A stretch of DNA of 64,000 nucleotides from GCA-2705995 sp965661625 (GCA_965661625.1 CBFIEM010000006.1:102376-166375); one strand, 5' to 3'; shown: positions 36,255 to 45,157, counted from the first letter of the stretch. A program made the numbers and translations. Notes: a model not told the origin generated them from the sequence alone.

Positions 36255-36950
36255 TCATAAGGATTTCGAAAGGTCCGGCAGCAGAGATGTTTCCGGACTT
36301 TTTTTATGCAATAGGTTTCGCAATGGATGAACGAGCTGCTCGATAAAATGCTCAAGTTTTTCTGAGGAGATGGAATTAATAGGTGTGCCTTTTATGGCTG
36401 CTTCCATAAGTGAAACCTTAAATTTAATTTCTACCAAATCAATCATACCTAGGCCCGCTTGAATGAATTGATATGCAACAGCAGTTCTATTTAAGCCACG
36501 GGGTAATTCGGGGTGTGTGGCGCGCAGCACTTTTTTATAGTGCTTTATAGCAAGCTTTTTGTTGGAAAGCATGACGTCACCTAACTCTTTACTGAATCGT
36601 TCTCTTCCGGCATTGTAAAGCAGGCAGGCCTCCCTAGGGTGACTTAGGTCAAATAATAGTGATTGGTAATGCAGCGCTTCATACCACATGAAAAAATCAG
36701 TTACTGGAGTATCTAAAAGCTCGGCAGTAAAATGAAGTTTTTTTTGTGAAGCCAATTCAATCAGGTAGTCATATAAATCGCGCTTAGACTCGAAATAACG
36801 GTAAAAACTCCCCTTGGATAATTTTAACTGCCTAACTAATTCTGAGATACTCGCCAATTCGTAACAGTTGGTTGCAAAAAGCACCATTGCTGACTCTACG
36901 AGTTGTTTTTTCCGATACGTGTCGAGGTTGTAAAAAGTTTGCTTTGGCAT
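36255..36950 (-). CDS. TetR/AcrR family transcriptional regulator
   Basis: A 231-residue repressor. The N-terminal 50 residues form the TetR helix-turn-helix: A-M-V-L-F-A-T-N-C-Y-E-L-A-S-I-S-E-L then L-K-L-S-K-G-S-F-Y-R-Y-F-E-S-K. The remainder is an alpha-helical ligand-binding domain without recognisable specificity. It lies 19 bases downstream of the aldehyde dehydrogenase gene on the same strand, so it probably belongs to that operon and may control it; ligand unknown. Confidence 0.88.
   Translation of the reverse strand: MPKQTFYNLDTYRKKQLVESAMVLFATNCYELASISELVRQLKLSKGSFYRYFESKRDLYDYLIELASQKKLHFTAELLDTPVTDFFMWYEALHYQSLLFDLSHPREACLLYNAGRERFSKELGDVMLSNKKLAIKHYKKVLRATHPELPRGLNRTAVAYQFIQAGLGMIDLVEIKFKVSLMEAAIKGTPINSISSEKLEHFIEQLVHPLRNLLHKKSPETSLLPDLSKSL
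36273..36305 (+). terminator. Plus-strand intrinsic terminator inside the TetR 3' end
   Basis: A 6-bp GC-rich stem (GTCCGG at 36273-36278 with CCGGAC at 36293-36298, 14-base loop) is followed by TTTTTTT to 36305. It reads on the plus strand although no plus-strand gene precedes it, and it overlaps the codons for the last residues of the TetR protein. Confidence 0.55.
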
Positions 36951-36969
36951 GGGGTTGATGCTGAGAACG

Positions 36970-38340
36970 TTACCCGAAGATACGGAACAATTTCTGCATA
37001 GCGTTAAGCTTGTTTCTGTAAGGAGGATACTTTAATGGGAAGTTCAACCATGCCGACTTTTTGAGGATGGCCTTTTTATGGCTGAAGGTCTCAAATCCGA
37101 ATTTTCCATGATAACTGCCAATCCCACTAGTTCCTATTCCCCCAAATGGAAGTTCTGGATTAACGAAATGCTCCAAAGTGTCGTTTACTGTTGCTCCACC
37201 AAAAGACAAAGTTTTCAATAACGTATTGATAAATGCTTTTCGCTTGCTGAAGATGTAAATGGACAAGGGGTTTTTTAATGTTCCAACAAGGTAATTTTCG
37301 GGATGGTCTGTATAGGTAACAATCGGTAATATAGGCCCGAAGATCTCTTCCTTTAACAAGGGATGATTTGCCGATACCTCGACCAATGTTGGCGCAATAT
37401 ACCGCGTCGAAGCATTGGTTTGCCCCCCATGCAACACCTGGGCGCCTGCCAACATTCCGGCTAAGCGTTCAAAATGTTTATCATTAATTATCCGGCCATA
37501 ATCTTCCGACTCCTCTGGGTTGGGGCCATAAAATTTAGTAATTGCTTGTATGAGGTATGCTACAAGCTTTTCTTTTTCGGACTCTTCAACTAGTATATAG
37601 TCTGGTGCCACGCATGTTTGTCCAACATTGTAGCATTTCCCGTGTATGATTTTTTGAGCAGTCCCCGAGGAAACCCCTGTTTTGTCTACGATTGCTGGAC
37701 TTTTACCACCGAGTTCTAGCGTAACTGGTGTAAGGTGTTTCGCAGCAGCTTGATACACGATCTTTCCAACCTCAGTAGAGCCCGTAAAGAACAGGTAATC
37801 CATTGGCTGCTCAAGTAATTGTTGTGTTTCTTTTACCCCTCCAAGAACACAATCAACATACCCACGCTCAAAAACTTCTTCAATTAGTTTTTCAAGTAGG
37901 AAGGAGGTGTGTTTACTTACCTCACTGGGCTTAACAATCACTGTATTTCCAGCCGATAGGGCAGCTATCATTGGAGAAAGGGCTAATTGAAAGGGGTAAT
38001 TCCAAGGAGCAATGATGGTGCAAACTCCATAAGGTTGGGGGAGGATATAGCTGGAAGAAGGGAAGGTAAGTGGGCTATTTCCAACACGCGTAGGCTCCGC
38101 CCAAATGTGCATATTTGCCAACGTGTGGTTAATTTCAGCTAAGATGTAGCCTGTTTCAGAGGTAACACTCTCCATTCGAGGCTTGGCAAAGTCAGCCTCA
38201 AGTGCCTCGAAAATAGCTACCTCATGGTCTAGAATCCATTGCTTGAGAGACTTTAATGCATTCACCCGATAGGTCATGGACCTCGATTTTCCTGAAACAA
38301 AAAAGTTGTGCTGTTGTTGTACTAGTTGGGGTATATTCAT
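36970..38340 (-). CDS. Aldehyde dehydrogenase family protein
   Basis: A 456-residue NAD(P)-dependent aldehyde dehydrogenase of the short class 3-like type. Visible motifs: P-W-N-Y-P-F-Q-L (cofactor region), F-T-G-S-T-E-V-G, the general base in T-L-E-L-G-G-K-S-P, and the nucleophilic cysteine in N-V-G-Q-T-C-V-A-P. A P-F-G-G-I-G-T-S-G-I-G segment is near the C-terminus. The start is ATG 38340; the frame is open to 38502, but that extension runs through the divergent peroxiredoxin gene. With TetR downstream it may detoxify aldehydes under ligand control. Confidence 0.92.
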   Translation of the reverse strand: MNIPQLVQQQHNFFVSGKSRSMTYRVNALKSLKQWILDHEVAIFEALEADFAKPRMESVTSETGYILAEINHTLANMHIWAEPTRVGNSPLTFPSSSYILPQPYGVCTIIAPWNYPFQLALSPMIAALSAGNTVIVKPSEVSKHTSFLLEKLIEEVFERGYVDCVLGGVKETQQLLEQPMDYLFFTGSTEVGKIVYQAAAKHLTPVTLELGGKSPAIVDKTGVSSGTAQKIIHGKCYNVGQTCVAPDYILVEESEKEKLVAYLIQAITKFYGPNPEESEDYGRIINDKHFERLAGMLAGAQVLHGGQTNASTRYIAPTLVEVSANHPLLKEEIFGPILPIVTYTDHPENYLVGTLKNPLSIYIFSKRKAFINTLLKTLSFGGATVNDTLEHFVNPELPFGGIGTSGIGSYHGKFGFETFSHKKAILKKSAWLNFPLKYPPYRNKLNAMQKLFRIFG

Positions 38341-38374
38341 CGTGTGGTGTACCTTTAATCCATAAATGTAAACA

Positions 38375-38938
38375 ATGAAATCGTTTAGTTTAGCTGGGCT
38401 TACTGCTATTTGTTTAACGTTACTCTTAGCAGCATGTTTACCCGGTTCAATTGAAAGTGAACAGCAAAATAATATGAGCAAAATTGAAATAGGAAACCGC
38501 ATCCCTACATTTACGCTTAAGGATCAACATGGTAAGTCATTCTCAATTGAAGATGCCATCGGAAATCCATTGGTTATTTATTTCTACCCCAAGGATGATA
38601 CACCTGGATGCACCAAGGAAGCTTGTTCATTCCGTGATCAATTTGAAGTTTTTCAAGAGGCGAACGCACGCGTGATTGGGATTTCAAGCGACTCACCAGA
38701 ATCTCACAAAGCATTTGCTCAGAAACACAGGTTACCATTTACGCTGTTAAGCGATGAGGATAAATCAGTGCGTAAAGCATTTGGTGTACCCGGAAACTTG
38801 TTTGGTTTAATACCTGGTCGGGTTACCTACATTGTGGATTCTGAGGGAATTGTAAGGCATATTTTTAATTCTCAAAGTCAGTCTGAAAAGCACGTAAAAG
38901 AATCATTGAAAGTATTGCAAGAACTCCAAGAAGTTTAA
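38375..38938 (+). CDS. bcp: Lipid-anchored thioredoxin-dependent peroxiredoxin (BCP/PrxQ type)
   Basis: A 187-residue peroxiredoxin that reduces hydroperoxides with thioredoxin. The BCP motif D-D-T-P-G-C-T-K-E-A-C carries the peroxidatic Cys and the resolving Cys five residues later. From ATG 38375 the N-terminus is a clear lipoprotein signal (L-T-L-L-L-A-A-C, lipobox Cys at about 21), then a Ser/Glu/Gln/Asn linker to M-S-K-I-E-I-G. The Met at 38474 would give a standard cytosolic BCP. I prefer the longer form because the lipobox is textbook. It is divergent from the aldehyde dehydrogenase, with 34 bases between starts. Confidence 0.88.
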   Translation: MKSFSLAGLTAICLTLLLAACLPGSIESEQQNNMSKIEIGNRIPTFTLKDQHGKSFSIEDAIGNPLVIYFYPKDDTPGCTKEACSFRDQFEVFQEANARVIGISSDSPESHKAFAQKHRLPFTLLSDEDKSVRKAFGVPGNLFGLIPGRVTYIVDSEGIVRHIFNSQSQSEKHVKESLKVLQELQEV

Positions 38939-40129
38939 TTAATGTTTTAACCACTTGCGTGCGTAATGTCCCGATCGCGTTTCAACCAAAATGGTTTACA
39001 AGCCAGCGGGCAGGTGGGTTAATTGCAGCTGGATTGTAGAGCTATTCAGGTTTTTTTCATTGACTTGTACTTGTCCTTTGGTATCAAGGATCTTAACGTT
39101 GTTAAGCACCACCTGGTCACCTGATATGTTGAGGGTTCCATTGGATGGATTCGGGAAAATATGGAGCTCATTCTTTTCAGAAACGTCAGTTTCAACAGAC
39201 ATTACTCTGCTTATCTCAGCTTCAATTTGATCGATTCGCCGCCATCATGACTTTCCATTCTTAATCCTTAAATAGTGACGACCACATATGTTTCCTTGAA
39301 GGTAAAGGGTGTCTGGACCATATTCTCGGTAGTTTTGTTTGGATAGAGTCACAAATATTGTGTCGGCACCATTTAGGTATTCAAGTAGAGCACCACAATT
39401 TCTACCGTTCTCTCCCAACATTACAATCGAATCACCAGGTTCTACACCAAATGATTGAAAAGTATCTATTACAGTAAGGTAGCCAGTTTGAATAGGGATA
39501 TTTCCCGATTCTACTGCATAGTCAAAGCCGTGGTATACGCCCATGCAAACTGTGCTAGAATCAGTTATGTTTTTGAAAAAATTCCGAATTGTTGGACCAT
39601 TGTAGTTAAACGGTTGGCAGTAACATCCGCCGTAAGGCTTTTTCTTAATCGCGTGGATTTTTCTCTATGCTTCTTCAAATGTCAACCCTGCAAACAATCC
39701 ATTTTCCATTTTTTTGTAATGAACCCCACACCCATCTAAATGAAAAGAATCCGCTTCAAAAGGACGATGATAACCTAATGTTAGGGAGAATAAAAAGGTG
39801 TCCCCTAATACAGAGTCAGGTAACCAAGCTCCACAGCTAAATCCGTCCGCTCCTTCAATGAGGATTGTATCTCCAATGTCAGAAGTAAACTGACCAACCG
39901 TATCAACTACTATAAGTTTATCGTACCATCCTAATGTAAGGTCATATGATCCATTATTGCTGTTATCGTGGGCGCTGATGAAAACCGCAAGACATGTTAA
40001 ATTATAAGGGTGTTCAATTGACCGGTAAAAATTAATATCGGATTCATAACACGTACATGCGGAGGAAACGGAATAGGTTCCAATGGATAAAATGAATAAA
40101 AAGCTTTTAAGTAGTAGTGATGGTTTCAT
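38939..40129 (-). pseudogene. T9SS-secreted two-module cysteine protein with three in-frame stops
   Basis: One minus-strand frame runs from ATG 40129 to TAA 38939 without a frameshift but with internal TAG (39665-39667), TGA (39245-39247) and TAA (38996-38998). Reading through them gives: signal peptide (ends S-S-A), module 1 starting C-T-C with D-T-I-L-I-E-G and C-G-A-W, linker, module 2 starting G-G-C-Y-C with D-S-I-V-M-L-G and C-G-A-L, linker, then a type A sorting domain (I-F-P-N-P-S-N-G, L-P-A-G-L, ending R-K-W-L-K-H). The two modules resemble each other and the TIMP/NTR-like domains of secreted proteins (C-x-C start, G-D-T strand, C-G). Module 2 begins upstream of any start codon, so the separate ORFs are pieces of one gene. 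The last stop would fall at a conserved Tyr position in the sorting domain. Confidence 0.85.
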
Positions 40130-40290
40130 AACCAATGGTTTTAAGAATGGCCTCATTTAACTAGCGCCAATTGTCCTGATTTTAGTGTAAGGTATTGAAT
40201 TTTATTTAATTGGGAATTACGAGATTTAGTGCGCCAGATTTAAAACGATCCACTGGAATTCGTTACATTCGGACCAAATATTCCGTTGAA

Positions 40291-41085
40291 ATGAAACAGG
40301 TATTAACCCTCATTGATTTTACCGATACTGCCCATCATGCTTTAAGTCAAGCAATGGCGCTTGCTACTTTTTGTGATGCTTCAGTTGTGCTTTGCCATAT
40401 TTCAAAAGATTTATACGGCGAAATCCCACCAAAGAAGATTGAAGCCATGAAGGCGTTTGAAGAGCGGTTGAATGAGGCAGAGATTGCTTATGAGGTTGAT
40501 TTCCAAAAAGGAGACCTTTTTTATGAAGCGGCAAAGGTTGTTGATCGACTGAACCCATTAGCTGTAGTTGTTGGGACGCATGGCAAGCGAGGGTTGACCC
40601 AGCAATTATTTGGTGCACATGTTTATAAATTGGTCAAAAAACTAAATGCTCCAACAATTGTATTGAGTGATGATTCTCGCATTGTTAAAGGCGGATACAG
40701 TAAGGTGCTCATGCCTGTGGCTCCTCATCCCGATTTCTTGACCAAAGTGAAAGAAACGGCTGCGCTGATGAATCCAAAAGGAATGCTAACCATCTTTGCG
40801 GTTAGAAAATCAGGGGGGCAGCTTCCACGGAAGATTTTAAATAATGTGGAGGAGGCAACAGCGTATTTTAATGGGCTAAAAATGAAATGGGAATACGTTG
40901 AACATGAGTTTAACAACTACTCAATTGGATATGAACGTGCTATTTCTGAATACGCAAGTGCCAAGGGAATGGAACTTGTTTCTGTAAAAGCTCAGGTTTC
41001 GGAAGAGAATAAGCACTTTGGCGAAATTGATAAAGAAAGTCTCTTGTTGAACTCACATGGCACCCATACCCTCTGTACAAACTAG
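40291..41085 (+). CDS. Universal stress protein with two UspA domains
   Basis: A 264-residue protein of two UspA-like halves. The first (about 1-140) is well conserved: V-L-T-L-I-D-F-T-D at the start and the ATP-binding loop V-V-G-T-H-G-K-R-G-L with A-P-T-I-V-L at the end. The second half keeps V-L-M-P-V-A-P-H but lacks the glycine loop, so probably only one ATP site works. The start is ATG 40291; the frame is open further only from a TTG at 40210. Its TAG stop overlaps that of the convergent HD gene. Confidence 0.85.
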   Translation: MKQVLTLIDFTDTAHHALSQAMALATFCDASVVLCHISKDLYGEIPPKKIEAMKAFEERLNEAEIAYEVDFQKGDLFYEAAKVVDRLNPLAVVVGTHGKRGLTQQLFGAHVYKLVKKLNAPTIVLSDDSRIVKGGYSKVLMPVAPHPDFLTKVKETAALMNPKGMLTIFAVRKSGGQLPRKILNNVEEATAYFNGLKMKWEYVEHEFNNYSIGYERAISEYASAKGMELVSVKAQVSEENKHFGEIDKESLLLNSHGTHTLCTN

Positions 41086-41657
41086 CGTGCAGCTTTCAGC
41101 TCTGCAAGTGTGTTTTGTTTAGGTTTTGAATACCGTTCATTGCAGAATGTTGTCCAGAAGTGATGATGTTCCAAGAAGTTGACCTGTAACGCGTTCCATT
41201 GTTCTTCTGACATCGGTTCGAATAGGGCATTCAATTCAAGGAAGAGGTTACGAGAAATTTCATGGTACTTAGAGCCACCGAGGTAAGCTAGATCCGCATC
41301 ACAGAGCACTTTTTCTAGTTTTGTTTTAAGATCCTGAGGAATTTTAGTTGCCATTATCATTCCTTGAATTACCGTGATTTGTTCTGTGGTGTAACCAAAG
41401 TCAGGTAACATCTTTTCTGCTAACCCACACCCTGCAGCCTCGTGGTTTTTGTGATTAATGAGGAAACCACTGTCGTGATAAGCAGCAGCAGTGAGTAATA
41501 AGAATAAGTCCGTACCAGTTATGTTCTCTGCTAGTGCTATTTCACGCGCCGATTCCATTACAAGCGCTGTATGCTCGAATGAATGATAATGAAGGTGATG
41601 AGGGAGTTCCTCCTTCAATTTTCCAAGTATAGCCTCAATGGCTTGGGCGTGTTGCAT
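41082..41657 (-). CDS. HD domain metal-dependent phosphohydrolase
   Basis: A 191-residue HD-superfamily protein. The metal ligands appear as H-S-F-E-H-T (first His region), A-A-Y-H-D-S-G (the HD pair) and a later D-A-D-L-A-Y-L-G that supplies the distal Asp. Such small HD proteins hydrolyse nucleotides or phosphate esters; the substrate is unknown. The stop codon shares the palindrome CTAG at 41082-41085 with the stop of the stress protein on the other strand. A two-part promoter lies upstream. Confidence 0.85.
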   Translation of the reverse strand: MQHAQAIEAILGKLKEELPHHLHYHSFEHTALVMESAREIALAENITGTDLFLLLTAAAYHDSGFLINHKNHEAAGCGLAEKMLPDFGYTTEQITVIQGMIMATKIPQDLKTKLEKVLCDADLAYLGGSKYHEISRNLFLELNALFEPMSEEQWNALQVNFLEHHHFWTTFCNERYSKPKQNTLAELKAAR

Positions 41658-41727
41658 TATTTAAGAATTGGTTTAATGCTCATGCTAACAACTATTTCTG
41701 ATTGGAACAATCTAGTTACAAGCCTCA

Positions 41728-41758
41728 CAAATGTAACCCCTTCAAGGGCTTTCACCAA
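41728..41758 (-). promoter_or_regulatory. Two-part Bacteroidota promoter for the HD gene
   Basis: On the minus strand TTG (41756-41758) is separated by 20 bases from TACATTTG (41728-41735). Both elements and the spacer match the known consensus TTG-N17-23-TAnnTTTG. The -7 box ends about 70 bases before the start codon at 41657. Confidence 0.55.
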
Positions 41759-41870
41759 TTCGAATAACAATAGGGCAACATATCACCCGAATATGCCTAT
41801 TTCCAGAGACATTCAGGGTTTTCCAATGTGCTTTTCAGGTGATAATCTAATGTGCGCTAAACAAGCGGTA

Positions 41871-42356
41871 CTAGTTTTCTGGTTGAATAGGAATCCAAAA
41901 CTCCTCCTCAGAATCGGAATGTTCACCTTTATACGCATCTCCCATCACGGCAAAGTGCGGACGATGATCAAGTTGATACTCCGAATGAGGAAGCCACCCT
42001 GTGTAAAACTGGCGAAACATGAAGTGAGCCTCACTTGGTTTTCCTTTGTAATGAATTACCGCATACTTGCCTGCCGGAATAATCAAACGCTCTAATCCTG
42101 GAGGAATTTCAGCTGATTTTTCTACTGCAACGGCTGCCCATTTTTCGAACGTATTTTCAGGGTCGAAGGCGTCAAAAAATGCGAGGTTATCATATTGTTC
42201 TACCGAGTATTTGTGAGTTCCCGTTTGGTGCAGAATTGATGCAATTTGTGGTGCAAATTCCATCCACAAACTGCGGGTATTGTCGCTAGCCACAGAAGTA
42301 ACGGTTCGAAGGCCTACCAGGCTAAATTCAGAAGAGTGTTCAATGCGCGGTTTCAT
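41871..42356 (-). CDS. GyrI-like / effector-binding domain protein
   Basis: A 161-residue stand-alone SOUL/GyrI-type small-molecule-binding domain, like the effector-binding part of AraC and BmrR regulators. Features: an N-terminal strand ending V-G-L-R-T, the mid segment I-P-A-G-K-Y-A-V-I-H-Y-K-G (the family's P-x-G-x-Y-A), Y-T-G-W-L-P-H-S, and the final E-F-W-I-P-I. No DNA-binding domain is present. Known relatives protect gyrase or hydrolyse cyclopropane compounds; a role here is not established. Confidence 0.8.
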   Translation of the reverse strand: MKPRIEHSSEFSLVGLRTVTSVASDNTRSLWMEFAPQIASILHQTGTHKYSVEQYDNLAFFDAFDPENTFEKWAAVAVEKSAEIPPGLERLIIPAGKYAVIHYKGKPSEAHFMFRQFYTGWLPHSEYQLDHRPHFAVMGDAYKGEHSDSEEEFWIPIQPEN

Positions 42357-42477
42357 AATTTCTGACGGAATTAAGGGGGCGCAAATTACTCATTGCTTTT
42401 TACGTGGGAGTTATCTTCAATAAGGAAAAGGAAATAAGTCTCCATGAAGGATGTCTTAACTTAAGCTCAAGGGGTAT

Positions 42478-44049
42478 TTACAAATTGGTATGAAGAACTT
42501 GCTGTGCAACAGCCAATGCTACTTTTTCGCCGTCAATAGCAGCAGAAACTATTCCACCAGCATAGCCCGCTCCTTCACCGCATGGAAATAATCCAGGCGA
42601 TGTGGGGTGTTCTAGTGTTTTCCAATCGCGAGGTATTTTTATGGGACTAGAAGTTCGTGATTCAACCCCTAAAATTTGCGCTTCATTGGTGTAATATCCG
42701 CGCATTTTTTTGCCAAACTGGCTAAAGCCTTCTCGCAAGCGCATAGCAATGCTTGTTGGCAGCAACTCATGCAATGGGGCTGATTTTATTCCGGGAATAT
42801 ACGAACAGTCGTTTAGTGTTGTGGAAAGCTTACCATCAACAAAATCGACCATGCGCTGAGCGGGAGCAGTTTGATCGTTGTTTCCGGCTTGAAAGGCCAT
42901 TTGCTCGATGTGCTTTTGAAAAGCCAAAGCCGCAAATACACCGTGTTTCTCCCAAGGTTTTAAATCTTGTTCAGCTATTTCCACCACCATTCCACTATTT
43001 GCAAATTTGGATGAGCGTGTTGAGGTGCTCATTCCGTTTACAACAACTTCACCTGGAGCAGTTGCGGCAGGAACAATAAAACCACCAGGACACATGCAAA
43101 ACGAATACACTCCACGTCCCTTTACTTGCTGCACTAGCGAATACGAAGAAGCAGGAAGGTGTTTCCCACGTGATGCCCCACAATGGTATTGAATGCTATC
43201 GATAAGCGGTTGGGGATGTTCAATCCTAACGCCCATTGCCAGTGGTTTTGCTTCAATATCAACTCCTTGACGATGAAGCATTTCGAAAATATCGCGAGCG
43301 GAGTGTCCTGTTGCAAGCACAGTTGCAGGAGCAGTGATTTTTGTCCCGTCGGCAGTTATAACCCCACGAATTTCTCGTCCTGATTTTACGAGTTGTGTTA
43401 CACGCGTATTAAAGTGAATTTCGCCACCGTGATGAAGGATGGATTCCCGCATACTGGCAATGATTTTGGGCAGCTTATTGGTTCCGATGTGCGGATGAGC
43501 ATCTACTGCGATGTCTGGTGAAGCACCATGTTCAATGAGGAGATCTAAAATGCGGTTGAGGTCACCGCGTTTTTTACTCCGGGTGTAGAGTTTCCCATCT
43601 GAATACGTACCCGCACCGCCCTCACCAAAACAATAGTTGGAATCGGGATTTACGAGGTGTTCACGGTGCAATTTGCTCAGGTCTTTACGCCTGAGTTTTA
43701 CATCTTTTCCACGCTCCAATACAATGGGTTTTAACCCGAGTTCGATTAAGCGCAACGCTGCAAAAAGACCTGCAGGCCCGGTACCTACCACCACTACCGG
43801 TGTAGCATTACTAACTGAGGGGAACTCGCGCTTTTGGTGAACGGTTTCAGGAGGATTCTCAGAAATAAACACTTCAGCTCGAATTCGGTAAACTGGTTGT
43901 CGCGAACGCGCGTCTAACGAACGCCTGATTGGACGTACGTGCTTAAGCGTTTTCGGGTCCAGATGGAGCTGCTTTGCAACCGCGCTGAGCATGGCTTCCC
44001 CCCCATCATTTTCTTCCGGCTTTAAAACCAATTCATGAACCTCAACCAT
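42478..44049 (-). CDS. FAD-dependent dehydrogenase (COG2509 type)
   Basis: A 523-residue flavoprotein. An N-terminal beta-grasp-like domain (about 1-85) precedes the dinucleotide fold: V-V-V-G-T-G-P-A-G-L-F-A-A-L, then R-G-K-D-V-K-x-R. The Y-C-F-G-E-G-G-A-G-T-Y-S-D-G-K-L-Y segment and the closing P-C-G-E-G-A-G-Y-A-G-G-I-V-S-A-A-I-D-G are typical of this uncharacterised dehydrogenase family. The start is ATG 44049; 21 further codons are open upstream inside lgt. It overlaps the lgt 3' end by 8 bases and is cotranscribed with it. Confidence 0.88.
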   Translation of the reverse strand: MVEVHELVLKPEENDGGEAMLSAVAKQLHLDPKTLKHVRPIRRSLDARSRQPVYRIRAEVFISENPPETVHQKREFPSVSNATPVVVVGTGPAGLFAALRLIELGLKPIVLERGKDVKLRRKDLSKLHREHLVNPDSNYCFGEGGAGTYSDGKLYTRSKKRGDLNRILDLLIEHGASPDIAVDAHPHIGTNKLPKIIASMRESILHHGGEIHFNTRVTQLVKSGREIRGVITADGTKITAPATVLATGHSARDIFEMLHRQGVDIEAKPLAMGVRIEHPQPLIDSIQYHCGASRGKHLPASSYSLVQQVKGRGVYSFCMCPGGFIVPAATAPGEVVVNGMSTSTRSSKFANSGMVVEIAEQDLKPWEKHGVFAALAFQKHIEQMAFQAGNNDQTAPAQRMVDFVDGKLSTTLNDCSYIPGIKSAPLHELLPTSIAMRLREGFSQFGKKMRGYYTNEAQILGVESRTSSPIKIPRDWKTLEHPTSPGLFPCGEGAGYAGGIVSAAIDGEKVALAVAQQVLHTNL

Positions 44050-45157
44050 TTGATTGTTCCTTCTGCTGACTCCGGAGGAGAAGATAAATACCAACAACAA
44101 TGAGGGGTACACTGAGCAGTTGACCCATATTTAGCGGCAACCCTTCTTCAAAGCCTACTTGGTTTTCCTTGACAAATTCAATGATGAAACGCATACCCCA
44201 TGTAAGGATCAGGAATGTCCCGAAAATGAATCCTTCTTGTTCACCCTTATTCCAACGCCAATAGGCCAAATAGAGTAATATAAAAATGAAGAGATAAGCA
44301 ACAGCCTCATACGATTGGGCAGGGTGACGAATGACGCCTAAGGCACTAAATGTGATGGTGTAGCCCGTAGGAATTGCGTTGATTTGAATATCGGTATCAG
44401 GGCGAACTACCAGGTGTTTGTTGGGACCATGCTGTCTATTTAGGTAAGGAATAAACGCTGCTGTCAAGTAGCCTTCCATGGCTTCCGCGGGCTGGCGATT
44501 ATTGAAAGTTAGGGATACTTGAAGGGGAGAGAAAGCCGTATCGTTTATTGTTATGCTAGAGCCTTGGGTTTCAAATGCGACTTCTTCCAAGTTGGCGACA
44601 AATGCACCTTTAAAGCGCTCCTTGGTTTCGTGAAGGAATACAACATCTACACCCGCATCACTGGCTTTACCAATCATTTCAGAATTCATTAAATTTCCAG
44701 AACGGATACAAAATCCAGCGAGGATAATAACGATTACCACCCGGTCTAGCAACCAGAGGTAAGAATGATTTTTTAAGAACTTCTTTGCATACCAGAATAG
44801 GGCTAGAAGAATAGCCACCGCAGCTCCATGGCTAGCTAATCCACCTTCCCACACCTTTAAAATGGACAGAGGTTGGTCTAAATACCCTGTGCCTTCCGGG
44901 GTGAAATAAGGTCCGTAAAAAAAGACGTGGCCCAATCGCGCACCGGCTACTGTAGCGATAATGGTGTACATGAATAGTTTCTCAAGCAGTTCTTCAGAGA
45001 GGCCTTCTTTTTTAAAGATATTTTTCATGAGGCGGTACCCCAAGTAGAACCCCGTTGCGAAGAGTAAGCCGTACCAACGAACAGCAATTGGTGAGTCGTC
45101 TAGAAATCCAAAAACCTCTGGGTGGAGGTCCCAGATGATAGCAAATAGCGCGTGCAT
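44042..45157 (-). CDS. lgt: Prolipoprotein diacylglyceryl transferase
   Basis: Transfers diacylglycerol from phosphatidylglycerol to the lipobox cysteine of prolipoproteins, a step required by the lipoproteins in this window. The 371-residue protein has the family sites A-V-R-W-Y-G-L-L-F, G-A-R-L-G-H-V-F-F-Y, R-S-G-N-L-M-N-S-E-M-I-G and R-H-P-A-Q-S-Y-E-A. It is about 80-90 residues longer than E. coli Lgt because of a periplasmic insertion between the last two motifs, a feature of Bacteroidota enzymes. The start is ATG 45157. It is divergent from hemB across 36 bases. Confidence 0.93.
   Translation of the reverse strand: MHALFAIIWDLHPEVFGFLDDSPIAVRWYGLLFATGFYLGYRLMKNIFKKEGLSEELLEKLFMYTIIATVAGARLGHVFFYGPYFTPEGTGYLDQPLSILKVWEGGLASHGAAVAILLALFWYAKKFLKNHSYLWLLDRVVIVIILAGFCIRSGNLMNSEMIGKASDAGVDVVFLHETKERFKGAFVANLEEVAFETQGSSITINDTAFSPLQVSLTFNNRQPAEAMEGYLTAAFIPYLNRQHGPNKHLVVRPDTDIQINAIPTGYTITFSALGVIRHPAQSYEAVAYLFIFILLYLAYWRWNKGEQEGFIFGTFLILTWGMRFIIEFVKENQVGFEEGLPLNMGQLLSVPLIVVGIYLLLRSQQKEQSNG

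Noticed and set aside
38341..38502. N-terminal extension of the aldehyde dehydrogenase
   Set aside because: The extension overlaps the divergent peroxiredoxin start and adds sequence not found in the family; ATG 38340 is the natural start.
41583..42095. 170-codon plus-strand ORF
   Set aside because: It runs antisense through the starts of the HD and GyrI-like genes, has no domain-like composition, and both genes on the other strand are clear.
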